Shown here in pieces: positions 23,341-40,700 of a stretch of DNA of 64,000 nt. The notes under the pieces are model-generated. The model made no database searches. It saw only the letters and a program-made list of their open reading frames with translations, and was not told the DNA's origin. The DNA is from Vigna angularis (taxonomy: Eukaryota; Streptophyta; Magnoliopsida; Fabales; Fabaceae): contig NC_068974.1 in NCBI RefSeq assembly GCF_016808095.1, forward strand, positions 28,814,825-28,878,824, in the 5' to 3' direction. Position 1 is the first letter of the stretch. Every line of letters starts with the position of its first letter. The position numbers and the translations under genes are program-made.

Positions 23341-23607
23341 CTAGTTGGGACCCCAACAGCTTAAGTAGATGACGGTTCTCATGGAGTCCTCTGACTGTTT
23401 TAGCTTCTCGTGTTTTGGTGTTGTGGAGATGATAGCAGAAGAAGAGGAAGAAAGGTTTTGTGCTTGAGAAAGCGAAGTGACATGAATTTTGAGACGCTGT
23501 TGAGCTAATCTGAAAGCATGGTTCCACCTGCAGATGCCTTGATCTTTCAAGGCCTCCACAACTCCAACACTAGTTGCCACACTCCATGCTCTAATTGTTG
23601 AACTCAT
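23341..23607 (-). CDS. Wound-induced protein family (DUF3774), 88 aa
   Basis: Starts MSSTIRAWSVATSVGVVEAL at 23607. An open frame extends 66 codons further upstream, but that extension shows no family similarity and is hydrophobic chance sequence, so the internal Met is chosen. KDQGICRWNHAFRLAQQR follows at about residues 21-38, then a Ser-rich linker (about 52-60), then KQSEDSMRTVIYLSCWGPN, the full conserved C terminus. Family members are induced by wounding and stress; no molecular activity is established. All conserved segments are present, so this is the best-preserved of the three copies in the window. A TATA-like TTTATAAG lies about 105 bp upstream. Confidence 0.88.
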   Translation of the reverse strand: MSSTIRAWSVATSVGVVEALKDQGICRWNHAFRLAQQRLKIHVTSLSQAQNLSSSSSAIISTTPKHEKLKQSEDSMRTVIYLSCWGPN

Positions 23608-24129
23608 GTTTGATGATATTGTAAATCTCACACTATAATGATGACAGAAGAAAACAAAGTTTAATTTATGAATGAATGAACAAGTGAATGAGAGCATAAA
23701 ATGAAGGTAGTCCTTATAAAGACATGAGTGAAGTTCCAAACAGATACAAATGACCACAGGTTTTGGAAAAACTAGAGGAAGTAAACTGGTGGTTTTAGGA
23801 AACACAATGGGCTGTTTCAGAAAGTTACGTCAAGTTATATGCATATAAATTCATCAGAACACGTGTTTTTGTTAATATTAAAAATAATTGTTGTATACTA
23901 AACAACCTTTTTAACACTTACGAAAGAAAGAAAGAAAAAAAATTCTTTGGAGGAGGAAAATTAAAGATTTTTTTTCCTGGTTGCTTGGATTGAAGAAAGC
24001 GTATTTGAAATAAAAAATAAAGTTAACTAACAAAATAAATTTAACTCACAATTAATTAACGAATTAATTCGCAACTCAGTTAAAATATTATGATAATTCA
24101 AATTTGATTTAATAAAATATAAGGAGTAT
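23608..24129. other. Promoter side of the DUF3774 gene and intergenic sequence
   Basis: Contains the TATA-like box near 23712-23719 (minus strand) and no other gene. Confidence 0.4.
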
Positions 24130-24420
24130 TGATTATTATGGAAAGTTATAAGAAAAATAAAATAAAGATAAAATAAAAACTAACTTGGACAATGTTAAAA
24201 AATGGATTAGGATTTTGTCTATTGTATATAAGGTTTGTTTTTTTACAGAAAACCATCAAGAAAGTGTAAGAAGAGAAAGAAAAAAAAAAGATAGATTGAA
24301 AAGAGGATATCGAAGAATACGTGGCATCTTTCATTGATGAAGGTTAGTATCTCTTATGATTTATGTTGTGAGAATCCTTAATCTTAAAGATGTTAAAGTA
24401 GTTTTTTTGGCTTGTTTTAT
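24130..24420 (+). repeat. Possible diverged Copia LTR remnant
   Basis: Shares ordered short matches with the putative 3' LTR at 19314-19723: ACCATCAAGAAAGT, a GAAGGTTAGTATCTCTTATG-like segment, then ATGTTGTGAGAATC and CTTAA. Matches are interrupted, so it may be a solo LTR of a related family or chance AT-rich similarity. Confidence 0.35.
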
Positions 24421-24919
24421 TTTGCCTTGTTTTATAAAATATTTTATCCCGCTTAATGGGTACACAATTTTATTATCTCATTCTTATACTTCATGGGTAT
24501 ACAATTTTTATCTCATTTTTATCTATGTTAGGTAATAGTTATATCCATATTGAATTCTGTATTCATTTTTTTACTGTTTAAATATCAATTAAGTATTTTT
24601 TTTTACAAAAGAATAAAAATGATGAGAAAGGAAAAATGATACCATAAAATATTCAATATCAAAAGATGTAATGTCAAATATTTATATAGAAATGATAATT
24701 ATATAAATTTTAAATTATAGTACAAAATAATAATTGGATAAAAGTGAAATATTATATAAAACAAGGCTTATTATGTAATTACACACAAAATTTCATAATA
24801 ACTAAAACATCTACTAATTTTGAAAACTTTAATGAAACAGAGTTGATAAATTATAACCAAACATTTAAAAGACAAATATTCTGATGTATTTAAAAAATTT
24901 TATTTTTACTTTTATCATA

Positions 24920-24923
<4 letters not shown>

Positions 24924-24979
<56 letters not shown>
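24924..24979. repeat. (AT)n microsatellite
   Basis: About 28 AT units. Confidence 0.97.
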
Positions 24980-24981
<2 letters not shown>

Positions 24982-25551
24982 TATTTTCACTTTAAATCAT
25001 TGACACTAAAATCATAACCAAGCATTTAAAAGACAAATTATCTCAATATGATCTAATGTTTCCATTAAATTATCTCAATTTAATAAAAAATTATGTCCAT
25101 TTGGATAAATATAAGTATTCATAAAACACCATTTATTATTAAATGAACATAAAGTGAAGTTGCATCCAAGCTATTTCAGTATAGATATTCCATCTTATAA
25201 GTATCTCGAGACCTGGTTTCATATGTTTCAACACCTTTATCCCAATACTATAAAGAGCTATATGTAAAATGTCAATGTCATTATCTAGCATTCGCTTTCT
25301 AAGAATTATATTTGAGAAAATACAGTTTGTTTGCTTCAACACATCCATGGAAAAGTGTTGTTCTGGTAAGCATTCTTGAAGAACAAAAAACTTAAAAAAA
25401 CTAAAAAAAAATTTGAGTCCCTTAAGATTAGGTTCTTCTTCCAATGAAGGATCCTCTTCCAAGAAAAGTTTCTTGAAAAATATTTCGAAGAAGAGAAGAA
25501 TACTTCCATGTAAGATGACCTTAAAAGAATAAAAAGATTAGAAGAAAGAAA

Positions 25552-25555
<4 letters not shown>

Positions 25556-25585
<30 letters not shown>
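25556..25585. repeat. (AT)n microsatellite
   Basis: About 15 AT units. Confidence 0.95.
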
Positions 25586-25587
<2 letters not shown>

Positions 25588-26269
25588 ATTTTCATTCAAA
25601 GCAAAGATAAGTTACGAGAGGAAATAATAGGTCTTATTTATAGATGCACAAGTCCTGTACTCTTCATATCCTGAGGATATGGGACTTAAAAAAAGGGTAA
25701 AAACCAATTTAAACCAAGATAATTTGCAGCCCCTTATCCAACCAAACAATGTCCTTATTCTTATACTAAAAATGACTCGTTCCATTGATGTGAAACTTGT
25801 ATTCTACATTATCTTCTATCCTTGTGTTTGACGGGAAAAAAAAGAAGTTTTACTAGGGTATTGGTTGTCCAAAAGAAAGCTCAATTAAGCCCAAAAATGT
25901 CTCTAGTTTCAAGAGTAAAGTCTTCCTCCACGAGGCTTCATCTTTTTTTATCCTTTTATTCATTATGGTTGGATGATTTCTATCAATTGTATGGTATGGA
26001 ATGATAACTAATGGTCAAATACTATAAATATTGCTTTAAGACCCAAAAGTAGTAAAATCGTTACTTGTTAAGGACAATTGTACATTTCGAGGATATAAAG
26101 TAAAATCAAGATTTTTTAGATAAAATTCTTTTGAGCTTCTAAATCTCTAGATGCCTAGTCAATCCATCATTTTTATTATTCTCAAAATTTCAAACTATAC
26201 TCTTAAATGTCTTTGAAGGTATAAAGATCGTTTTTAAGTAGGATCCATAAAAAGTATTTTAAAAATTTT

Positions 26270-27470
26270 GGTTTAAACCCTTTAGTTGTCCCTATTTATG
26301 TGAGGTTTTCTCAGTTTGATTCTCGACTTATTAGAATCTCCAATTGAGTCCTTAAAAGTGCTAATTTGAGTCAATTGAACCTCTGCCGTTAAATTTAGTT
26401 AACGGGGTTAAGTTTTTGTACAAGTGGGAGGTTGATGTGTAATTTTTTGAAACGTGGCATGTTGATGTCAGAGTAATGTGCTTGTAAACCTCTCTGATTG
26501 TTTTTTCCAATTTTTCATATAGTCACGCTTCATCACCTCCTTCGTAGTGCCAGCGATGCTCGTCCCCCCACCACCAACGCAAACCCTCATGTCACCGTAA
26601 GAAGAAGCCATCGCGAGTTTCGTCAGAGCCACCGTGAAATCTCAAAACTTGTAGCGCAAAAGCTCCAAAATCACAGCGTCACCATGAGCATCACCGCGAA
26701 ATGAAGCTCCTCGCTTCATCTCCTTTATCGCGAAACACTTCCTCGCAACCTGCAAAACCTGAAACACAGAAAGCCCCAAATCTCTTCTACCAGAAACCCT
26801 AAATTGCGACTTCGCTCATCTTCCAAATTGAATCCCAAATTTAATCCCAAATTGAATCCCAATACTTTAAATCCCAAATTCCTCTCAGATTTTTAATCCT
26901 AAATTGAATCCCAAATTCAATTTTATTGAACCCTAAATCCCTTTTCAGAAATCCATATTTTTTCTCAACTTGAAAAAGAGCCTAGTCATGTTTTCTCGGT
27001 GCCAACCACAACTTCGAGCACGAGTGGCTTGTAATCAACATATTTGTAGTTTTTGGCATTGTGATATAAGCGGGAGTTACTCTGAGCAACACTCGTGGTT
27101 GTTTAGAGAAGATGAAGAATTGGGCACGAAGAGACCATTTAGATTAGAATTGATTTTTTTTTTCAAGTTGAGAAAAAAATATGTTTTTGGCCTCTCTAAA
27201 AACTTTAGTTTCAGTCCTACAATTTTTTTTTCAGAAATTCATATTATTATAATTTTACAAGATGTTTCAACTCTCACCATGCCACGTGTTCAAAAATTGA
27301 TACATCACCCTCCCATTTGTGCAAAAACTTAACCCCGTTAACTAAATTTAACGGCGGGGGCTCAATTGACTTAAATTAACACTTTTAAGGACTCAACTGG
27401 GGATTCTAATAAGTCGGGGATCAAACTGGAAAAACTCCACATAAATAGGGACAACTAAAGGGTTTAAACC
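26270..27470. mobile_element. MULE-type transposon with ~195-bp TIRs and perfect 10-bp TSD
   Basis: Both ends read GGTTTAAACCCTTTAGTTGT inwards, and the arms (about 26270-26463 and 27278-27470) stay closely complementary over about 195 bp, including GTTAACGGGGTTAAGTTTTT. TAAAAATTTT lies immediately outside both ends (26260-26269 and 27471-27480). Long TIRs with a 9-10-bp duplication are diagnostic of Mutator-like elements. No transposase is encoded. The central region near 26520-26780 is relatively GC-rich and codon-like, with AAATTGAATCCC repeats after it, so captured host sequence is possible. Confidence 0.88.
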
Positions 27471-27480
27471 TAAAAATTTT

Positions 27481-30180
27481 ACTAACATTTATTTTTGTTG
27501 CTTCTCATTTATCAAATTGTGTTCAGTATTAATTTCATGACCCTTTTGTTTCCATCTAGGTCTCTTTATGTCTTCTTCTTTATCTTAATCATCTCCCTAA
27601 TATAACATACAATCATTAAAAAAAACATGTATCTTAAATATCTATTGAATAAAAAAGGTAATCTAACTTAAAACAAAAAGTTAATCAAAATCTAATCTAC
27701 ATGCTAGAGGAGATAACTTATGCATTATTGTCTTATTTGGTTCATGTCCTTCTTTGAGGTGAGAGATCCTCGAAGACCTAAAACAATGATACATTGTTAT
27801 TTCGATCCAAACTATGTTTGTAACAAATTCTATCATTATCAAATTTTTAATTCTCACAAGGTCCCCTAGCTATTTAGAAAAAAATATTTTTCATAATTCA
27901 CTAACATGTGCACAAAGAAGTCTATCATAATAAATTTGATAAAATTTTGGCAGCATTTCACATTGATTTCCGAAATACACGAAATAAAAGTGATCATTCA
28001 TGACAATAATCAAGTTTACATCCAGAGAACAACACAAAATGATTTGAACAAAAATTTTATGCAGATACCTACAATGTACACAAATTAAAAAATTATGAAA
28101 AATAATTTTTTTTAAATAGTTTGATCAGATAATTAAAGATTTAGTACAAACTATTAATATTTAATCATTTATGTTAAATCTCAAAGGAAAATTAAGGTTG
28201 GTTGGATGTGTATCTAAAATTATAGGTGTGTACATCTAAAATTATAATACATCTTAATTATATAAACTAACAATGCACCTAATAATAATAATTTATAATT
28301 TAATCAAATTATAAATTAATCAAACATGTAATAAATCTAAAATTATATAAACTAGTAAATTTAAAATTAAGCAAAAATCTAATATAAACAAAAAAATCAT
28401 AAAACTTACATTCAAGAGAAACAAAGACTAAATTCACCAAACATAGTCACATGTACACCAATGCTAGCTATGGCGAGAAAAATGAGAAACTAACCTTAAT
28501 TCAGAAAATTATTATGAGGGAAAGATGTTTCCTAATGGAAGCTTGAGCTCTCACAACATAGGTGCTATATATGCTTTTTAAACAAATTTATGTCTCACCT
28601 TTAAGGAATTAACGTATAAAAAAGTGTTTTTATGTCTGACTATAACATGTTAAACATAAATATATGTATGATGTGTACATAATAAACATACGACTAACCT
28701 ATACGAATAAGACGTAAAAAGTTTTTGCGTTTATTCTTTACAGGTCTTACGTAAATATTGATAATTTACTTATAAACATGTTTATTGCCTATATGTCATA
28801 CATGAATTCAATGACAATAAGTAGTTTTTTTCTGTTAGTGACTTCATTGGTTCGTGTATGTTCGATTCATCCATTCATGTGTCACCATGACGTTTTTATG
28901 AGGTAGGCTACCGAAAAACAAATGTATTTTGATGATATGAGTAGCCAAATCAATCCCTTTAAGCTATCCTTCAACTCTATAGTCTCATACATATACAGTC
29001 TCTAGATCCATCTCTTTCTGGTGTATGTTCGATTCATCCATGTGTCCCTTCCACTGGAAGTCTGCCAGGAGCCGCTCCTTGTCAGTGCCCATTGCACTTC
29101 GTACCTCTTGCACCGACGATCACTCACCGCCCTCGTCAGTGTCCGGGTGTCACAGTAATCAATTAGGATAATATTATTAAGTAATTATTAAAAGAAGAGA
29201 TATAAGATGGTGAAAAAAATACTTAAATAAGTATACAAAATTAAAATCTAAAATGTAAACTCTAAATTATGCACTAATAAATTATTAAATATATAATCCA
29301 TTTAAAATAATATGATGTGTTTCTTTACTACATATCCCATAATAGATCTTCCCATTCTCATTTCTCATTCTATTCTAATTTAATAAATATAAGAATATAA
29401 CTAATTATTAAAAAAAATGTTTAAGACGTGTATTACACAACATAAATCTTATTATTAATTATCTATTGGGGCATCACAAATTTTGATGGTGGATATTTGT
29501 TGTTATTCTAAACCCACTATAATTTATTTCCTTAGTCAAGTATTCCAAAGAATATTTTTAAGATTCAATTGATCAAATTAATTTTTTTAAATATCATTTC
29601 TCCCTCTCTTAATAATTTACATCTCTCTTAATAATATACAGCATATTTTTCGTATACACTTCCGCAATAATTTTGTAACATTTTTCTAAAACTATACAAG
29701 CCTTATTCATGAACATGAAACTATATTTTACACAATCTACATTATTATCCTTTTTTTTTATTGTTTTAGTTCCTTACTTTTATACATTTTTGATCCTTTA
29801 ATTTTAATAATCGATAAACTTATTCAATTTTTGGCTCCATTATTCATTAAAACTTAGCATAAATTTAATCAATTTTCCTGATAATTAAAATTTAATGAAT
29901 CTAAACTACATTAAAAATTAAAATTCTAGATAATTAAAAACAGAAACACAAATTATGAAAATAATATTTAAAAAACCAAAACTTAATGAAATAAAGAAAA
30001 AAAAATACAACTAAACCATATTTTTTCATACGCCACACACTAACACAAAATCAAACTCATAACGACGTGTTTAAGAAATAAAGATCATTAAGAGAATAAT
30101 GCGAAAACATGTTATACTCACATGATAATTTTCTTTTGATTATTTGACAAACAAATTACAAATTTCCACGTGTCATTATA
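27481..30180. other. AT-rich intergenic upstream of THF1
   Basis: No gene recognised. A GTGTATGTTCGATTCATCCA string occurs twice (about 28855 and 29020), with a short GC-rich island at about 29040-29155. The distal promoter of THF1 lies at the right end. Confidence 0.4.
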
Positions 30181-30341
30181 CCATTGTCTCCTTGGATAAG
30201 CTTGTTCGTTCTGCAATTCACAAAAGCCTCCCACTTTCCCCTACCCAAAGAAGCAAAGCAATGCCTCTCTGTCTGTGAATATTTTCACTGCTATGCCGCG
30301 AAACTTCTGATCTCGGCCACCACTCCCTCTCTCTCTTCCCG

Positions 30342-35530
<5,189 letters not shown>

Positions 35531-36194
35531 TTATGGGGTTTTCTCTGAAATGATCACCTTGTAAGAATTGGTATTCTTGACTTGCTCTTTTTGTTGTTGT
35601 TGTTGGTCTTGTGCATTGGGTGAATCGGAGTGGGGCCTTACTATCATCATGGTTTTGTATACTGTACTTGATCTATCTTCTTCCATGGTGATCCAGCTAA
35701 ATCCTACTTTCTGCTCTACCACAATTTACCTGTCCAACACAGTCTTGTGTAATCTTCTCTAACATGTATTTTCTTTTCTACCACACGGTCGCAGATGTAT
35801 TTTGTAGTTCAAATACACACCCGGGAAAGCATATGGTCTGGTAATTGAAATTGAAATTCTTCATATTTCAGAATCTTACATTTTTTGGAGTGAATGTCTA
35901 GTTCACATCTCGCATATTTCAAACAAACACGCATTTTAGATTCGTTATTTCCTTGCAACTTATTGGACTATCGGTTTACACCTAACCGAAAACTGCAAGA
36001 CCAAGATATATTGGATAGTCACGTAACATATTTTCACACAAACTTTACAAAGTAATATGGATTTAATTGAATTTTGATCACCGATATTTGCACATTTTAA
36101 CTAGAATTTGCAATGATACCACGTCAATACTCTAACTCCTCGCACTCTTCCGAGTAGCCACCAAAGCTGTGTATAAGTTAACACCGAGAAGAGA
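35531..36194. other. 3' UTR of THF1 and intergenic sequence
   Basis: Probably 200-350 bp of THF1 3' UTR, then intergenic DNA. No other gene is seen. Confidence 0.4.
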
Positions 36195-36929
36195 GGGTAT
36201 TTCTTCCTGCACCCACATACTTCATTTTGTTACGGACAACCTGCACCTGCAGATTAACAAGATAAAATATTACACATTTGTATTGCCCTTTCTTCTTTTT
36301 TTCTTTTGCATGGTGTTTATTGCATGGAGATAATGGGAAGTTGTTGTCGGTGCAAGTAATCGATTCTCAATACAGAATATCGATTATGGTTGCTCGAGAA
36401 TTTGCCAAGAATGAGACGAGAGAAAACATTCATGATATAAACGTTCAAGAGATCTGATTCTAGACCCAAGAAAATCAATTCTCCTTTGTATTATTTTTTA
36501 AAAAATCGATTATGCTGTGTCTGTTATAAGATAATAGAATAAGGAGAACCAATTTTCCTGCCATAGGGAATCGATTCCCTTCTCTCCTCTTTTTGCATTT
36601 TGATTTGTTATTTTGAAGGAGGTGTTGGTCAGCTGCATGGTGGGGATATGGTTTTACTCTTCCTGGTGGTGGGTACCTTTCTGGTCACGGCAGAGTTGTG
36701 GAGGTGGCGGTTAGGATCTCCTGCGGTGTTCCTGGTGCCATGCTCATGGTGCAGTCTCTGGTATCGTGACCTGATAATACCATTGCTGGTTTGGCTTGGA
36801 GGTGTGATTTGATGGTGCTGTCCATCGCTGTCGTGGAATACTACAAATGAAGATGGGTTCTAGGAAGATGATGAGTTCTAATAGCAGGGTTCTAATAATA
36901 ATAATATAAAAATAATAATAATAATAAAA

Positions 36930-36979
<50 letters not shown>

Positions 36980-37389
36980 TTACAATTTTAAATAACAATT
37001 TTAATTTCATTTTAATATAATATTCATTATTTATATTTAAATTTATATCATATTTATCATCAAGATAAAATGATAATTATTTAATTTTATCTATAAAACA
37101 TATTTTTTAAGTTATTATGCTTAAATCACATCATATAAAAAAATTTATTTCAAATAATCCCGAATATAATTTATATTCTGAATTGTCTTTCAAATTTAAA
37201 TTACTCGTTATATAATCAAAAACATAATTTACATTACAGATTATTTTTTAAATATGTATTATAGATTATACAATCCAAAATATTTATGATTATATATCAA
37301 AACTATAATTACATCAAGAGTATAATTGAAATTATAAAAAAAACACAAGGGTGCAGGAAAAAAAAATCCGGGTGCAAGAAGAAATTCCC
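36195..37389. mobile_element. Putative MULE-like TIR element between THF1 and DGK
   Basis: The ends GGGTATTTCTTCCTGCACCC and the inverse GGGAATTTCTTCTTGCACCC form TIRs. The flanking nonamers GAGAAGAGA (36186-36194) and AAGAATAGA (37390-37398) match at 7 of 9 positions, as an old 9-bp duplication would. The inside has no coding potential and includes a TAA/ATA microsatellite. A similar terminal motif is seen in the element near 48290-48830. Confidence 0.6.
36893..36976. repeat. (TAA)n microsatellite
   Basis: ATA/TAA trinucleotide run with a few interruptions. Confidence 0.95.
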
Positions 37390-37708
37390 AAGAATAGATT
37401 GATTTTTCTTCTAATAAAATCATTTTGCCCTAATATGCGCATGCCGGTTTCCTGAATACTTTCATAGTCTCAGGTCAAAATTAGCCCTTATACATGGAGT
37501 CTACTTGAAATTATGTATTACAACTGCAATTGTTGTATCCCATCATCCCAATACATTTATCCTGTTTACTGTCATAATGCTTCAAGAATTGAGAATAATG
37601 ATTTTCACATTGATAGAAGCCACAAATATTTGTAAGGGGTTAACTACTACTAATTAGTATAGGAAATTTGAGCTGCATAACACCATAATTGTCTTAATAA
37701 TGAGGGAG

Positions 37709-40700
37709 CTAACTAAGACGAGAAGGGTCAATGTCATATGGGATTTTAAATGTATCTGCTGCACCAAACTTCCGAAATTCCTCTGATGGAGAGGCATCTT
37801 CATCACTGTCATCTTCCTCAACCTCATGGCGTGGTGATAAAGGATCATACATACTTTTAGACTTGCAATCAGCCGTAGATAGCATGCTAACCTGGCCAAG
37901 GTGAGAAATCTCAACCACAACTGTATCATCATCAACCGGAAGGGGTTGCTTCCAAGGCTCCCCGTCAATCCTCATGAATGTATGATCGGCAGCACCTTTC
38001 CGAAACTCAAAACGGATTCTGTGTGCCTAATGAACAAGGAATAGGCCAGATAAAAACTGCTATTTAACATTTTTTCAACAATCTTATAGCCATTATTTTA
38101 TCGTATCACATATACCTGAGCAAGACGCGTTCCGTGTCCTTTTGGAGCATATAAAACAAGGCCATGCCACGCATTTCTAAAACCAACAATTTCTAGTAGG
38201 CCATCATCAACAAATGGTGGTGTCAAATCTCTCTGTATTCAATCAAGAAACCTTAGTTTTCTAACAGAAAACAGAAAACTAGCATGAGAGTATTATATAT
38301 TCACCACTAGTACTTAATCTCAAAACTAGCAGGTAAGAAATATTTCGCAAAATACTTAAAAACTGCAGCATTAGCATATGGAAATTACGTCACTCTGCTT
38401 TCTCCTGTTAGGTGTACCCCATGGATTTAGTCCACCAGAAAAGCTGGGCAAGTTAAGACATACAATTGACCTGATACTGTACATTCAATGGAAAATGTCA
38501 TATTAGGCGTTATTCAGGAAGTAAACATATGCAGCACGCAGAAGACAACAGAGGGGATGCAGTAAAAGTAAATTTTTATAATTTATCTGGTCGTTTATAA
38601 AACATCTACGTACAATAAGTTTCCAATGTGAGTCCAAAAAACAATAGCAACCACCTTTAAAGCAATTTAGTTCTGAAAAATTATTATAAACAGCAATTGA
38701 TTGTCTCTTGAAAGTTTGATCTTCGGCTAGTTGAAAATGCTATTCTTTAAATAACCTTATTTTTGAGATCTTAGCGTTTAAATGTTTCCCTTAAATATAT
38801 GGCTAAATATATAAAATGATTTACCTAGGAGGTATGTGTAGGTCTTGCCATTCACCATGCCTTTTCATGAATTTTACTTTAGCCAGTTGTGCTATGTTCC
38901 TGCATTAGAAAGCAGATTAGATTAGCTTTATGTGGTTGGTACAAATGCATGCTTTATTAAACTAGCATACAAAACACTGTTTAAATTACTAGAAATGCTC
39001 TGAATCTCCTTTATCAAACACTGTTGCAATCCATCCTACATATGAATTTTACAAACTAAACAAGAAAAGGAAAAACAATCTTAAACAATCCTCAGCTTAT
39101 GAGTGCTGATCACGTTTTGTTTCAACATGTATCATTGTCAATGGTACGCTCTGATAAATGGACCGAATTATACACAAGACTCAACAGACATAAGCAAACC
39201 AAATATAGGATACCATTAAGTTTTGTTTTACCATATTTGTTATCTAATTGACCACAATTAAATAAAGTTGGACTTTTGAAATAGCAGAGCGCTATTATTC
39301 TGATATAGTGCCAATATTTATTTCAAATGCTTGCTAGTTCCAAATCACTGGTCAGTGGCCGCCATGACCAGCATTACCGCCACGCCAAAAACAAACTTTT
39401 AAAAGGTCGGGAAGCTACCTTGTAAATGTAAAAGTGGACATGGGTCAATTATGGAATCTACAATGATACACTTGAACTATGTAATAAAATAAAACTATTT
39501 TATTCTTAACAATCACATACATTACATTATCACCACCTCTATTTATAACATTCAAACCCTCTAAAATAAAGAAATAAAAATTGATTGAAATGAATAGAAG
39601 GATTCAAAAGATATTGTCTTCTGATCAATATAAAGATACTAAGGATATTTTTCTCCTAATAATTAGTTATTTAAAACATTTATCCTCAAGTTGATTAATG
39701 AATATCGATCATTCTCAACTTGTCTATGACATCTTGAAATCTATCATGAGAAAACCCCTTAGTGAAAAAGTTTCATATTAGAAGTCAACGTGAGTTGTAA
39801 CACAAGGCCTATGTCAAGATTATCTTTGATGAAATTAATGTTGATTTCAATATGTTTGGTCGTATCATGTGTACCGGATTATAAACAATACTTATGGCTG
39901 ACTTGTTATCAAAGTAGAATTGCATACAGATGTCAACCTTTACTTTAAGGTCATCTATATGATTTTCATCTAGTCCTTCATATATACCTTGAGCAAGGCC
40001 TCAAAGTTAAGTTTTTGCACTAGAATGAGATACTCCATCATTGGTTCTTTTGTTTCTCAATATTACCATAATTTTTCCAAAATCAGTGATACATTATCAT
40101 GCTTTGGGATTGAACCAGATACTCTTATATGTAATGCTTGAGCTTTTAAAATTTTAAAGGAGTCAACAAGGTGCAAGATCGGCTTTTTCTCAAAATCATT
40201 CTAACTAATTGATCAAAGTTACAAAGGTGTTTATATGAATATTTTAGGCAAAAGAAGAAGATCATGAAGATCAGTATTAAGAGTAAATTTTGATGATGAT
40301 AAAAGAAAATCCAAGAACTCAAAGTGATGACAAAAGATATTGGAAGGCTTGTATTATATTTATGTATGTTCTTAATTTTTTGTAATAAGTCATACTAGTG
40401 AATAAATTATGTATAGGACTTAGCTTAGAGAATCACAAAGCGGCATGCACAAAGGAAAGTTTTATTTTTCATAAAAAGTATGTGAATGATAATCAATTAT
40501 GCAAATGAAATCCAGTTTTACACAAAAGACTACATGATAATCGATTATTCACTTATGGTAATAGATTATTATAGTGAGAAAATGTTTTTTGAAAAAACTT
40601 CTATGATAATCGATTATCCTTTGATATAACCCATTATCAGCAGCAGTTGTAACTTGACTCTCTAGGTTCTTGACTTAATTTTTGAAAGAGAAAGTCTATA

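Larger units (their letters stand above)
24421..26259. other. AT-rich intergenic with two microsatellites
   Basis: No convincing gene. A 107-codon minus-strand frame at 25139-25462 has no recognisable motif and is not called. Confidence 0.4.

Noticed and set aside
23608..23805. 66-codon upstream extension of the DUF3774 frame
   Set aside because: It lies 5' of the conserved MSSTIRAW start and overlaps the TATA-like box; it is chance open sequence.
25139..25462. 107-codon minus-strand frame
   Set aside because: No motif, AT-rich, and no conserved features; not called as a gene.
27899..28840. Possible CACTA element with CACTAACA...TGTTAGTG ends
   Set aside because: The right end TTTCTGTTAGTG looks plausible, but flanking trinucleotides (ATT versus ACT) differ and the left terminus matches only a few bases.
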